A DNA stretch of 64,000 nucleotides, taken from positions 21,506,469-21,570,468 of the forward strand of contig NC_088112.1 in NCBI RefSeq assembly GCF_036370855.1. The letters run 5' to 3'. Origin of the DNA: Dromaius novaehollandiae. Taxonomy: Eukaryota; Chordata; Aves; Casuariiformes; Dromaiidae. Positions 11,401 through 21,053 of the stretch are shown here, one piece after another. Below the pieces are notes generated by a model, which worked only from the letters and a program-made list of their open reading frames with translations, was not told the DNA's origin and did no database searches. Both the position numbers and the translations under genes were made by a program. Within the stretch, counting starts at the first letter, position 1. Every line of letters begins with the position of its first letter.

Positions 11401-14400
11401 GGGCCTTATCCAGCGCTCGCAGGCGCTTCTAGAAACGCCGCTGCTGCAATGCACCTCGTTGCACCCGCGGCCAGCAATTGCGTAGAAACGCTGGCATGGG
11501 AAGCGGCTTCGAGGGTCGCAGCGGCCGTGCCGCGCGGGGGGCTCCCGCGGCAGGATCCGGCCGGCGGTGCAGAGCTCGCCCGGCGCCAGGAAGGGCTCGG
11601 TGCTGTTTGTCGCCGAGCCGCCGGCGACGGTTGCTCCCGCACCCCAAATATTTCATGCCTGACACCTCCGTTCAGGAAACGGCGGTTTCTCGGCAGAGGT
11701 GCAGGAGGCGGCGCCTCGTTGCCGAGTGTGACGCCGGCCCTCGGCAGGGGTTTTGCCGCTGCCGAGTTTGTCCGCTGCAGCGGAAAGCCGCCGGGGAGAG
11801 GCAGCGGGTGTAGGGAGACTGCGGCTGCGCGTGCTGCCCGGTCCCGGAGCTGATCCCTAGGGATGCACGCCCAGGGTACCCAAAAGCCGCTTCTCTGCGT
11901 GCCGTTTGGGTAGGAAATGCTGCAGCTCGTTAGTGCAATGCGGAGGGAAGGGGGTGGGAGCGTGCATCCCGCATGCATCCCGTGCTCCGAGCGCTCGCCG
12001 TGGCTCCAGCACCGGCCCCGTGCGGAGCAGCCATGCAGCCCAGCCCGTCCTGGTCGCCCGGACCCTGCTGCACCCGGGGGCTCCGGCGAGCTGCCGGCAC
12101 GCTGCCCGGTGGGGCCCGGGCTGCTGGAATCGGTGCAAAACATCCCATCGCCTCCAAGCGAGGATCAGTTAAGACGAGGTAGTTTCAATATCCCCTTAAT
12201 TAAAGATACCACCGATTTGAAATCCAGTGCGTCGCGAGCTGGGAGCAGAGCCCGTCCCTGCCTGTTAGTGGCCATGGCTTCTCCATCCCCTTCCCTCCCT
12301 CGCCGGCGGGCACCGCGCCGGGGGCAGCGCCCCGCGTCCCAGCCCCCGTCCATGCAGACGTGACTTTCCTCCCTTCCCAGGGAAGCCTTTCCCCTCTCCA
12401 AGCTCCGACACTGACTTTTTCTGGACTAATACGTGATACGGCATCTGCCGGGTTCCCGTTCCTCCGAACAGCGTCGGGCTCCGACACCCGGGAGGCGGCT
12501 TCGGGGGCAGCCGGATGGACGGTGGTGCCGCCTCCGCCAGCGCTGCCGAGGCCCCGGAGCAGCCGGCGAGGGCCGGAGCGGGACCCGTCCGTCGCCCCCG
12601 GACCAGGCACCAGCCCGGGGCTCCGGCTCTGCGGCTGTGAGCAGCTCCCGGACGATGCTCCGGGCACCGGGGAGGGGGGAAAGGCCCCGCCGGCCGCCCG
12701 GCGCGGGGTCCTGCGGGTTTTCCCACCCGGCCTCGCGGGTGCCAGCGGCAGAGCCCCAGCGTGCAGCGCCGTGCACACGGGGAGGGAAACGCACGTGGGC
12801 CCTGCGGGACCGGAGCGGGTCAAGAGCCAGGGGAAAGCTGCTTGCAGGCTGAGCCGCTTTGCTGCCCAAGCAGAGTTCGCCTTTGCCCTTCAAGCATAAA
12901 TTCTGCGCTCTCCTCGGCGGCTGTAAAGCCGAACCTTTGGCCCGAGGCGCCGCTGCTCCTTGCAGCTGTGACTTCGCCGATCCGGGGACTGCCTGGAAAT
13001 GCGGCCGGTTATCGGGCTGCGATCAGCACCGCAAATAAAGGCGCAACGGCAATCACAGGCGCTGCTGCACGCTGCTCCCGGGCAAAGCTCAGGCGCGGTG
13101 CCGGCTGCCCGGGTGAGGGGCTCCGGGAGCGGAGCCGGGGCTGCCTCTCCCTCGTGAGAGCTGCTCAAGTTATCAGCAAGGTGCTGGAAAGACCAACGGG
13201 GAGGAACAGACTTTCCCCTCCAAATGTGCAAGGGCATCTAACAGTCCATTTGGACAAAAAATCAGGGAAAAGCAATAAGCTCTTGTTTTGTAGGTCAAGG
13301 GCTTTCATTAGTTTTCACTAAAGGCTTCTGCAGCTTTAGGGCTGTGCCCGAGGCTGTCATCTAGTTCCAGTAGGTTTTTGTCCTGGGGGCATCCAAACTC
13401 ACCAGATAAGAGGAATTTTGGTCATGCTTTTAAGAGGTTTCAGCAGTGGTGCATGAGCTGCAGACCAGGGTGGTGTAACTGTGGCATCGCTGACCGGGGA
13501 CCACCCGGCCCATCGAGTGAGGCTGGTTATTGAATTCGTTTTCATCCAGGCTTTTCTTCCTGGCTCCTTTTCAGGCGGTTCCCGCGAGGCCGTGCAGGTT
13601 TTCAGAGCCGGCGCACTGCCTTTGCCCTCTCTTCCACGCCGGCTGTGCAAGGTTCAGCGTGCCGGGTCTGAAAGCGTGCCTGAGGTCTTGCAGGCTGTGG
13701 AAAAGCTTGCTCGGGACTGGCAAGTTTAGGAGAAGCCAACTGCAAGACTTTAGCTGTATTCGCCTTGGCTGCCCCTTGCAGGGAATCCCCCCGGCCCCGT
13801 GGATGAGCTGCTAAACCTCGGTGTCCTCCAAGCCCCGGCCCCTGCATCCCTCCTCCGGGGCGCTCCGGCCGCTGCTCGGCTCCATCTATCCCTTCTCTTT
13901 TTCCCTTCCTCCCCCCAAAAAAGTTCAAAATAAAAACTATTTTGAACTTGGCATCTATTTATCCAGCCGCGTGACGGGCCCGATCAGGTCCCTCCTGCCG
14001 TGGGATGTGGCGATATGGCTGCTGCCCGCGTTCCTCCTCGAGCCTCCGCTGCGGCTTTCGCCCGTGGGAAGCTCCCTGCTGTCCTCTCGTATCTGAGGTA
14101 GCTGCTAAAAAAAAAAAAAACCCTTTCTCTTTTTAACGCATGACTGGGGGAGCTGATCACCGCCGTGCCTCCCGGGCACAGCCTGGCCCTGCCCTTCCAG
14201 CGTGTCCTTCGCGCCCGCTGGGGTCCCGCTGGCCTTGTCCCTGCCCTGGTGGCAGCCAGGCCCCAGCTCTGGCCGAATTTGCATTGCTCCGCGTTGCACG
14301 GGGCCGTCCCGGCTGCGACACGTCCCACGGCTGCAGCTGGGCGCCCAGCTGTGGCACCGGCCCCTTCTCGCCCGCCCTCGGGGCGCGATGCTTGCAGCAC

Positions 14401-14599
14401 CTCTCAGACCCGAAAGCACGGCAAATGGGTAAAATGCACGGCGAAAACTCTGCTTTCTCCCCCGTTTCCTTCCCGGCAGCCCGCGTGCTTCTCGGTTTCA
14501 GCGAGCCGCCCCGTGCAGCTCGGGCTCCGTCCCCAGCGCTGCGCTGCTGGTCCGACCCGCGGCAGGGATGCGGCGCGCTCCCGAGGGAAACAGCAAACG

Positions 14600-15529
14600 C
14601 AGGTCGTATATAAAACATTTATTAACACAAATATACAACATTTTTATATACAAAAATAAAATGTACAAGAAAATATTCTATTACAACTTAGTGATTCCAT
14701 TCCTATGTATGATGCATAAACTAGCCCCCTTCCACCCCGCGCGCGCCCGCGACGCGCTCGGTGCGGTACTGCCAGCCTCCTCCTCGCGTGACGGCGGCCA
14801 AACGGATCTCTGAAAGGCAGCGTATAAATAAGAAGTTCTGCCCCTATCAGTGCAAAAAATTGTCTCATGCTGCAGCTTTTCACCTATTACGTGGAAAAAT
14901 AGATATGCCATGCCTACGAGCAGGGTAACGTCGTATGAGTGGATCTCCTGAATATGTGTGCTATACGGAAGCGAAGCCTAAACTGAATTTTCACATTTTA
15001 TTGGTCTAAACGTATTTACACAAGTTTTGAAGACCTGATCTGAAGATGAATTACGTGGTGCCGGAGCAGATCAAGGGAAAGGGCTGGTTAGTGCAATTCC
15101 TGCTGACTCTTGAGAGCGTAACGACAGTCCCGAAGCGCGCGGCTTCACCAGTGTTGCACAGGTAAGCAGCAACCAAAACACGCGTGTTAGCGGCTCCTTT
15201 GCACTGCGGCTCCCGGGGCGGTGATGTGCTCGGCCCCGCTCGCCCGGGGGGACGGCAGCCTCCCCCGGCGCCGGACCCCGGCTCGCGTCGGCGAGGGTTT
15301 CACGTCGGAAGCCACCGCCACGATCGTGCGTCTTCAGTGCAAGGAGTGCTGCCGACGCGCGCGGATCCCCTCTTCTCTTTTTTTTTTCCTCTTTTAATGG
15401 AGTTTTTCTTGCTAAGTTTTTTCAGACCTAGGAGTTAAACGGAATATAAAAGCTACTTTCTGCTTCCAGTCAGTAACAAACAGCTTCTTCCCCCGTCGTC
15501 GGGGCCGTGGAGGAGCCTCCGCCGGCGGC
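14600..15529 (-). other. IRF1: IRF1 3' untranslated region
   Basis: This is the stretch between the IRF1 stop and the AATAAA signal. It is AT-richer than the coding exons near its distal end, where several AU-rich pentamers are scattered (plus-strand TAAAT, for example near 14824). Its extent is inferred from the signal alone. Confidence 0.6.
14618..14623 (-). terminator. IRF1: IRF1 polyadenylation signal
   Basis: TTTATT on the plus strand reads AATAAA on the minus strand, about 0.9 kb beyond the IRF1 stop codon. It lies in an AT-rich patch (14610-14690) that contrasts with GC-rich flanks, as expected for the end of a 3' UTR. Cleavage would fall near 14600. Inferred from the motif and position only. 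Confidence 0.65.
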
Positions 15530-15630
15530 CTACAAGCCGCAGGAGATGGCCTGCATGGGGGGCCTGACCGTCTCCAGCCAGGAGAAGTCCAGGCTGCTTT
15601 TCTGGTCGAAGAAGCGGAACTCTAGTTCTC
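15530..15630 (-). CDS. IRF1: IRF1 exon 10, last coding segment
   Basis: Encodes [20 protein letters not shown] and ends MQAISCGL before TAG (15532-15530). The tail corresponds to the C-terminal enhancer region that ends IQAIPCAP in mammals. Acceptor CCTAG at 15632-15631. Confidence 0.94.
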
Positions 15631-18600
15631 CTAGGGAAAAAAAAGCGAAAATGAGTGATGAAGCGCGCACAGCGGGAGCAAAACATTTAATAGCTTTTAA
15701 CGGAAAAATATGCAAGGATTCCTCAAACGGTGAGTAAATAGATTAGTGTTTTGCTAAAATATTATTTTCTTTATTACAACTGTCCTATTTCTAAGCTATT
15801 GGTAGGGGAAATTCAATTGCATTACTTGCTGCTCCTGAAAATTGACACAGCTCAGAAGCATATAACCTTGAGGCAGACCTGCAGCATGCTCTTGCTGGTA
15901 TAATTTCTTTTTCCTGGATTTTTTTTTCTTTTTTTTTTAATCTCAACAAATTCCTTGCAAGCTTCCACCAGGCTGGTTGGAAAGCTCGGGAGGGAGGAAC
16001 GTACGAACTCCCCGATTCCCAGCTCGCACCTGACGTGGTGTCGACCTCGGCGTCCTGCTCCTTGTAGCCGTAGGTGCCGCAGGTGCTCTGCGAGCTGGGC
16101 TCGTTGGTGAGGTAGCCTTTCCCCCCGACGCTGGTCGTGTGCCACTCCGCCACCGGCTCCAGCAGCTGTAAGGGCACAAGGAGACCGTGGTAAAGGCCGA
16201 AATCGAGGGCAGGGGGGAGGAGAACGCTTTTTTTGGAGTAGAAGCATCCCTACCCCCAATGTGAATTCCCTACGGCCAACACGAGCTTAGCAATGGCAAA
16301 TACAGCAAAAAAAGGCTTGGTTTTGGCACAGGAATGGGCAAGGCTGGGTCTCCATGCGGGCACATCACAAAACCACGCTACGGTTCGCCCTGCAATCGCC
16401 AAAAGGCCAAAAACCAGAGCAAAAACCGGCAGCTCCTGCTTCCCGTGGGCCACGTTGTCTTCCTTTCGTCATAGGAAACTAACTCTAGTCCAGATTAAAA
16501 TTAAGCTGATGCAAAAGAGCCAGCGCACCTTCCAGGGAGGAAGCAGCCTATATATACACACATATATAATACATTTCTGGAGAGCAGAAGTCTCTGCAGA
16601 CTCTGATAGAGCCCCTTTGTTCCTAGCAGTGCCAAACAGCTTTTGCTTTCATAAAAATAGTAAATATTTCCGTGTATGGGGAGTCTCTAGTTCACGCCTG
16701 CAAAGGGGCCTGCCTGCATTTAATTTTTTCAAGCTTCCTCGTTAAATAGGCTCTTGGATTAGTAACTCCACGTTCAGCTTGTGCAGGATCATCAATGGAT
16801 CAGCTAACGACTCTTCTTCCCATCTCAGGGCCAACAGCAACCTTGACCAATTCCAGTCTCAACAGAAGGGCTAATTTTACCTTAAAAATCTCCGATTTCA
16901 TTTCGTCTTCATCTTCGTCTGTGACTGCTTCGTAAGTACATAGAAAAGGAGAAGGGACCAGGTAAGTCTTTTAACTTTTCTCACTAAGCTAGCGCTCACA
17001 CTTCTTATTTGCAGCCAGAACCCCCTTCACGTTGTCTTGTCGTGCACCACCGCTACCTTTTTCTATTTTTTTTTAAATAACTGCCCAGATTTATGAACGC
17101 CCGGTTGCTGGCGGGTGGGAGGAGGTTCGCTCGCCTCCGGGCATCGCCACAGCGGGGGCTGTCCCTGCGTCCCAGCGCGGCCCCCCCGGCACCGCTGCCT
17201 CCAGGCGCCCGGTCCCCCCTCCCTGCCGCAGCGCCGGGACCCCGGGAGGGAGCCTGCTCCCAGCGCGGGGCACGAGGCCTTTGCCCGGGCAGCAGTGGCT
17301 TCTGCAAGCCCTCGCTTCTGGGACCTGGTGGCTTTTCCCAGGCTGCTTTTCCTGCAAGGAAACTCCTCTTCCTCCAAACAGCCCAGGTTCGCTTCCACCC
17401 CGTCGCCTCGCCTGCTTCCAGCGGCCCGAAGAAAGACTAGGGGAGGGGGGGAAAAGCAGCACCAACCTTCCGAGGACGAGGCCAGGGGGGACACCTGGAA
17501 GGGGTAGAGGTCGTTGGTGCTGTCGGCCATGGCGATTTCCATGGGCGTCCTCCAGTCGGTCAGGGAGCAGCTCACCTCGCAGGGCGAGAGGTCTGCGGGC
17601 AGGCACCGGGGCGGGGGGTCAGCGCCGGCACGTCCCCCCGCCGCCCCCCTCGCGCCATCCTGCCGCAACGCTGCCGTCGCCCCAACGCTTCCCGCTCTGG
17701 TCAGCGAGCTCAAGCCGGAGTCTCACCCAAGGTGATGGACGCGCTCTCCCCCTCCGCTTCCTGGCCCGCGTAGCCGTGCACCGTGTAACCGCTGTGGTCG
17801 TCCGGTAGCGTAGCGCTGGCGAGTCTTTCTACCGACTCCTCCGTCCTCACGTCTTCGTACGACTACGAAAATAAGGGCGAAGCATGGGAGACTCGTCTAA
17901 GGCCGCGCAAGTTCCCATATGAAAAGAATTAAGCAAGAAAACCACCAAAACCTCGAGCTTCTTCAGCTGCTTCTACAAATTACGTACCTTTCTTTTGCTC
18001 TTGTTTCTTGCTTCTCTTGATGACTTTGACTTCCTCTCTGTTAAATAAAAACAAGACCGACGTGAGAAAGGGCTTCACGGCCAACGTTTTACGGGAGTCA
18101 TGAACCGCCGCAGCCCTGAGCGCGGTCTGCTCGGCCGCTTTGGCTGCGGGGCTCTGCACAAGTGCGTCCCGGTCGCTTCCCGAGGGTCCCTTCCAGGTAC
18201 GTTTTAGGAATTTGGGATAAAACGAGGTGTTTGTACAAACTGTTACCGCACACCTGCAAAGTGCCACTTTGCAACCCCAGGGACAGCGCGGCCGCCAGCA
18301 GCTCTGCTCGGCACTGGTGCAAGCGGGGCAGGAAACGGCAGCGGTGCGGGGGGTGCGGCAGCGGGGCCCCGCTCGCCCCGGCTGGCTTCCCCCGCGCTCA
18401 CCTTTCTTCTGATCCTTCGTCAGGGGCGGCAGCATTCGGTACACCCTGACGGCGCTGGAGCCCTTGTTGATGCTCTTGTCCTTCACTTCTTCGATGTCGG
18501 GCAGCGAGTTCATCGCGCAGCGGAAATTCGCCTTCCAGGTCTTGGGGTCAGGGTCCTTCTCACCTATCTTGTATCTTCCTGTAAATAAGAAACGGTGCGA

Positions 18601-19845
18601 ACGTTCAGACTTCTCATCGCAGTGGCAGGTCTTCCTGCAAAGAAGCAGCTCTACGTTGCTGCTCTTAAAAGTAAGTATGATTTCCTGAGCTGCAAATGCA
18701 GACACAATGAGCTCATCCATCCATCCGAGGGATGGAACCTTAAAGCCAGCCCGCACCTGTGTGAATGGCCCAGCTCCGGAAGAGGCAGGCATCCTTCTCC
18801 ATGTCCCAGCCGTGCTTAGCCGCGTGCTTCCAGGGGATCTGAAACATCATCTTATCCTGAAGTTGAACCAACAGAGTTTTGAGTTAAAAAAAGGAGATTC
18901 ACCACATGCCAATTTGTGCTGATGGATTTAATCAAGATACTCAGTGGCAGCACAGACGCTTTATAAACCCTCTGCCTCCATAGCTTCATTTAACACCCCT
19001 TTTGTCCCATCTCTTTTTCTTGGTGTACATAAGGTTTTCCAAGAGCTCTGGAATTGGGAAAGGCTTATGATTTGCAGCAGAAGTAGGAAATATTGTCAGT
19101 TTTATCTCAGAATCATTTGGCTATGTTGCCTCTCATCTATCAGTGTGTCAGAAACTACAGCAGGTTTTCCAGGTACGCTTTGGTGGAGGATCCCCTCCAA
19201 AGTTACCCAGAAGGACCCGCAGGCATCCTCAGAGAAACACGTCCTCGCTGAAATATCGCCTTCAGATGCAAAGAAAAACCTCAGAAAACGGCCCAGCTTC
19301 AGTGGGGCTAATGATGTCGCCCGCTGCACAGGTCCCAGGGCTGCGCCTTGCGGTACCACAGTGACACATGGCTTCTTTGAGGCCAGAGCTCACGGCTTAA
19401 TTAAGCAGTGCAGAGTGTAACACTAACCACTTAAATGGGACATAAGGCAACTTGGCTCAGTGGGGCCTCTGAGGTTAAAATAAGCCTTGGCGTTTTCTTG
19501 GTTCTCAACCCTGTTCAGACTGCTTTTGTTTAAATTTATCATTTCCCTCCTGGGGATTTCCAGGGGAAAAGATTGGAGCCGCTACATGCTGTAACCAATC
19601 AGAGCTACCTTTTCTGAAAACAAAAATACTTTTTTTTTTTAAACATAATGCATGCAAATTTTCTCCGTTTTCTTTTCCTCTGTGTGACCTTGCTTTATAT
19701 TTAGTGGCAGCTAAGAACGAGGATGGTTAAGGCTGCAGAAGCAATACTAAAACCTCACCTTGTTGATCCATATCAGCCCTGGTATTTGATTGGAATTAAT
19801 CTGCATCTCCAGCCAGGGCCTCATGCGCATTCGTGACACCGGCAT
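15530..19845 (-). CDS. IRF1: Interferon regulatory factor 1, complete coding span
   Basis: IRF1 is a nuclear transcription factor that binds interferon-stimulated response elements and drives interferon, antigen-presentation and antiviral genes. Coding exons on the minus strand are 19845-19759, 18856-18757, 18578-18402, 18037-17988, 17862-17727, 17592-17467, 16927-16881, 16165-16030 and 15630-15530. They sum to 960 nt: 319 residues plus stop, near the family length of about 315-325. Phases agree at every junction. The N-terminus holds the IRF DNA-binding domain with the five-tryptophan cluster W11, W26, W38, W46, W58 and the recognition-helix residues R82 and C83. A basic stretch at about 120-138 ([16 protein letters not shown]) is the nuclear localisation signal. 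The acidic run near 226-236 and the C-terminal half match the activation region. The start is the conserved [11 protein letters not shown]; a non-coding first exon lies upstream. It converges on no gene and points away from IL5. Confidence 0.97.
16030..16165 (-). CDS. IRF1: IRF1 exon 9
   Basis: 136 nt. Encodes [19 protein letters not shown] and [19 protein letters not shown], aligning with mammalian LLEQSEWQPTNVDGKGYLL. Acceptor TTACAG, donor TCAG|GTGCGA. Confidence 0.94.
16881..16927 (-). CDS. IRF1: IRF1 exon 8 with NAGNAG acceptor
   Basis: 47 nt, or 44 nt if the second AG of AAGCAG is used. Encodes (A)[15 protein letters not shown], an acidic patch equivalent to mammalian TTDEDEEGK. Both acceptors keep the frame and differ by one alanine codon. 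Donor AAG|GTAAAA. Confidence 0.88.
17467..17592 (-). CDS. IRF1: IRF1 exon 7
   Basis: 126 nt. Encodes [14 protein letters not shown] and [19 protein letters not shown], aligning with mammalian DSTSDLYNFQVSPMPSTSE. Donor GAAG|GTTGGT is a weak match to consensus, but phase and homology require it. Confidence 0.92.
17727..17862 (-). CDS. IRF1: IRF1 exon 6
   Basis: 136 nt. Encodes [14 protein letters not shown], then [13 protein letters not shown], which matches the family motif LPDDHSSYT, and ends ASITL. Acceptor CGTAG, donor TTGG|GTGAGA. Confidence 0.92.
17988..18037 (-). CDS. IRF1: IRF1 exon 5 (nuclear localisation signal)
   Basis: 50 nt, the length of the mammalian exon. Encodes [17 protein letters not shown], a lysine/arginine-rich bipartite-type signal. 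Acceptor AACAG, donor AAAG|GTACGT, ends in phase 0. Confidence 0.93.
18402..18578 (-). CDS. IRF1: IRF1 exon 4
   Basis: 177 nt. Encodes [19 protein letters not shown] and the rest of the recognition helix (R82, C83), ending at LTKDQKK. It completes the DNA-binding domain. Confidence 0.95.
18757..18856 (-). CDS. IRF1: IRF1 exon 3
   Basis: 100 nt, the length of the mammalian exon. Encodes [17 protein letters not shown] onward, with W38, H40, W46 and W58 of the DNA-binding domain. Donor ACAG|GTGCGG, leaving 1 nt. Confidence 0.95.
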
Positions 19846-19850
19846 GTTGT
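19759..19850 (-). CDS. IRF1: IRF1 exon 2 (first coding exon)
   Basis: Acceptor CCTAG precedes ACAACATG; the ATG is at 19845-19843. Encodes residues 1-29, [14 protein letters not shown] through IWINK, with W11 and W26. Donor AAG|GTGAGG, phase 0. Confidence 0.95.
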
Positions 19851-20468
19851 CTAGGAGGGAGAGAGCGGCTCAGCGCAGGCGGCCTCGCCGGGACGGTGCG
19901 ACGCCGCGGTGGCTTCTCTGTCCCTTCCCTCCCCGCTTCGGCAGAGGCAAAGCTTCGGCTGCAGCATCCCCCCGCCCCGAGCGATGCTCCGAGCCCCGGA
20001 GGCGGCGGCGGCCCCGGGGGGGCGAGCCCGGCCCCGGCCCCGGCCCGGCCTGGCGGGGGCAGCACGGAGCGCGGCACCGCGGTACCCGGGGACGAGGCGC
20101 AGCGAGCGGCTGCTCCCGGTGCGGGGCCCGGCCCGGCCGCTTCCCCCGGGCCTCGCGCCGGGGCGCCCGCGCCTGCCGCCGCCCCGGGCCGCTGCCCCGC
20201 GCTCGGCCTCCCCCCCGCACAGCCGCGTTTCCTGTTTTGGGTTTTTTCCAGCCAGACACAGCGCGATGCCCCGAACAATAGCGCGCACCGCCCCGTCGCG
20301 TCCCGTCCCGTCCCGTCCCGTCGCGCGGTTATGCCGGGGCCGCGGCGCCGCTCCCCGCCGGGGGATGCCCGGCGCCCCCCGACGGCACAGCGCCGCCGGC
20401 ACCGCACCGCTCCCGAGCTGCCGTCGGGACCCCCCGTCTCACCGCCTCCGCACGGGCAGCGCTGCAGC

Positions 20469-20508
20469 GAGCCGAGCCGAGCCGAGCCGAGCCGAGCCGA
20501 GCCGAGCC
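20469..20508 (+). repeat. (GAGCC)8 pentanucleotide array in IRF1 intron 1
   Basis: Eight perfect copies of GAGCC. On the IRF1 sense strand it reads GGCTC. The same unit recurs about 130 bp away in exon 1. Confidence 0.95.
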
Positions 20509-20619
20509 CCGCGGCCGCTCCCACGGCCCCCGCCCGCCCTTCGCGGGGCGCCTCCCCGCCCGGGATTCCCCGGCGCCGCGCGGCGGGTGCGGAAGGGGAG
20601 GGCAGGCGCCGAGACCCAC

Positions 20620-20700
20620 CTCGCCGCGCTGTGCTGAGCCGAGCCGAGCCGAGCCGAGCTAAGCGGAGCCGCCGCGCTCCGACCGCGCCGACCCGCCTCT
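20620..20700 (-). other. IRF1: Probable IRF1 non-coding exon 1
   Basis: A donor GCGAG|GTGGGT lies at 20620/20619, about 770 nt upstream of the exon 2 acceptor. The TSS is placed near 20700 because the kappaB site sits some 40-50 nt upstream of the start in mammalian IRF1. The exon contains a (GAGCC)5 array. Both boundaries are inferred; no transcript evidence is available. Confidence 0.5.
20636..20660 (+). repeat. (GAGCC)5 array in probable IRF1 exon 1
   Basis: Four perfect GAGCC copies and a fifth reading GAGCT. It falls in the predicted 5' UTR, directly upstream of the exon 1 donor. Confidence 0.93.
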
Positions 20701-20743
20701 GCGGCCCGCGGGGCGCGCCCTCGGGTATAACGCGGCGGCGGCC

Positions 20744-20753
20744 GGGATTCCCC
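20744..20753 (-). promoter_or_regulatory. IRF1: NF-kappaB site of the IRF1 promoter
   Basis: Plus GGGATTCCCC reads GGGGAATCCC on the IRF1 sense strand, the kappaB sequence I recall from the mammalian IRF1 promoter just upstream of the TSS. It lies 89 bp downstream (in the IRF1 direction) of the GAS element, so the mammalian order GAS-kappaB-TSS is kept. Confidence 0.75.
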
Positions 20754-20780
20754 GCCGCCCCGGGCACGGCTGCGCCGCGG

Positions 20781-20822
20781 CCAATCAGCGCCGCCGCCAG
20801 GGGCGGTCGCGCCGCCCATTGG
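20781..20822 (-). promoter_or_regulatory. IRF1: Two CCAAT-type boxes
   Basis: Plus CCAATCAG at 20781-20788 (reversed with respect to IRF1) and plus ATTGG at 20818-20822 (CCAAT on the IRF1 strand) lie between the GAS and kappaB sites, with a GC box (GGGGCGG) between them. They fit a TATA-less GC-rich promoter using NF-Y and Sp1. Confidence 0.6.
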
Positions 20823-20841
20823 CTGCCGCCGCCAGCATCAC

Positions 20842-20850
20842 TTCGGGGAA
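20842..20850 (-). promoter_or_regulatory. IRF1: GAS (STAT1) element of the IRF1 promoter
   Basis: On the IRF1 sense strand the sequence is CTGATTTCCCCGAAGTGATG, with the palindromic core TTCCCCGAA. It closely matches the mammalian IRF1 GAS, GATTTCCCCGAAATGA, which binds STAT1 after interferon-gamma. The flanks beyond the core match as well, so chance is unlikely. It sits about 150 bp upstream of the presumed TSS. Confidence 0.85.
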
Positions 20851-21053
20851 ATCAGGCTGTTGTTGCACCAGCGGCGCGGGGGGGAGCGCCGCCCCCCCGC
20901 CGCTCGCCCCGCCCCCGCCGCTCGCCCCGCCCCCGCGGCGGCCGGCTCCCCTCTGCCCCCCCCCACCGGGGCCGCGGCTCGGACGGGCCCCCGCGGGGCT
21001 GCGTCTCGCGTGGGGGCTCCACGCGTGCCGCCGAGCGCCCCGCTGCCCAGGGG

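Larger units (their letters stand above)
1..14600. other. GC-rich intergenic region 3' of IRF1
   Basis: No ORF here resembles a known protein family and I see no chain of exons with consistent phase. The many open frames on both strands are what GC-rich DNA with few stop codons gives by chance. It contains a small minisatellite (310-420), a 3 x 13-bp repeat (6882-6920), a perfect 18-bp palindrome (8473-8490) and an AT-rich island near 2500-2750 that stands out from its surroundings. In mammals the next gene in this direction is SLC22A5; none of it is recognisable here. Undetected lncRNA exons cannot be excluded. Confidence 0.6.
19850..21050. other. IRF1: IRF1 promoter CpG island
   Basis: Very GC- and CpG-rich DNA covers exon 1, the start of intron 1 and the promoter elements, in contrast to the AT-richer intron at 18.9-19.8 kb. 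The long open frames across it on both strands are composition artefacts. Confidence 0.75.

Noticed and set aside
1-14600. Possible SLC22A5 or other transporter exons expected by mammalian synteny
   Set aside because: No translated segment resembles an organic-cation transporter; the gene must lie further left or be rearranged.
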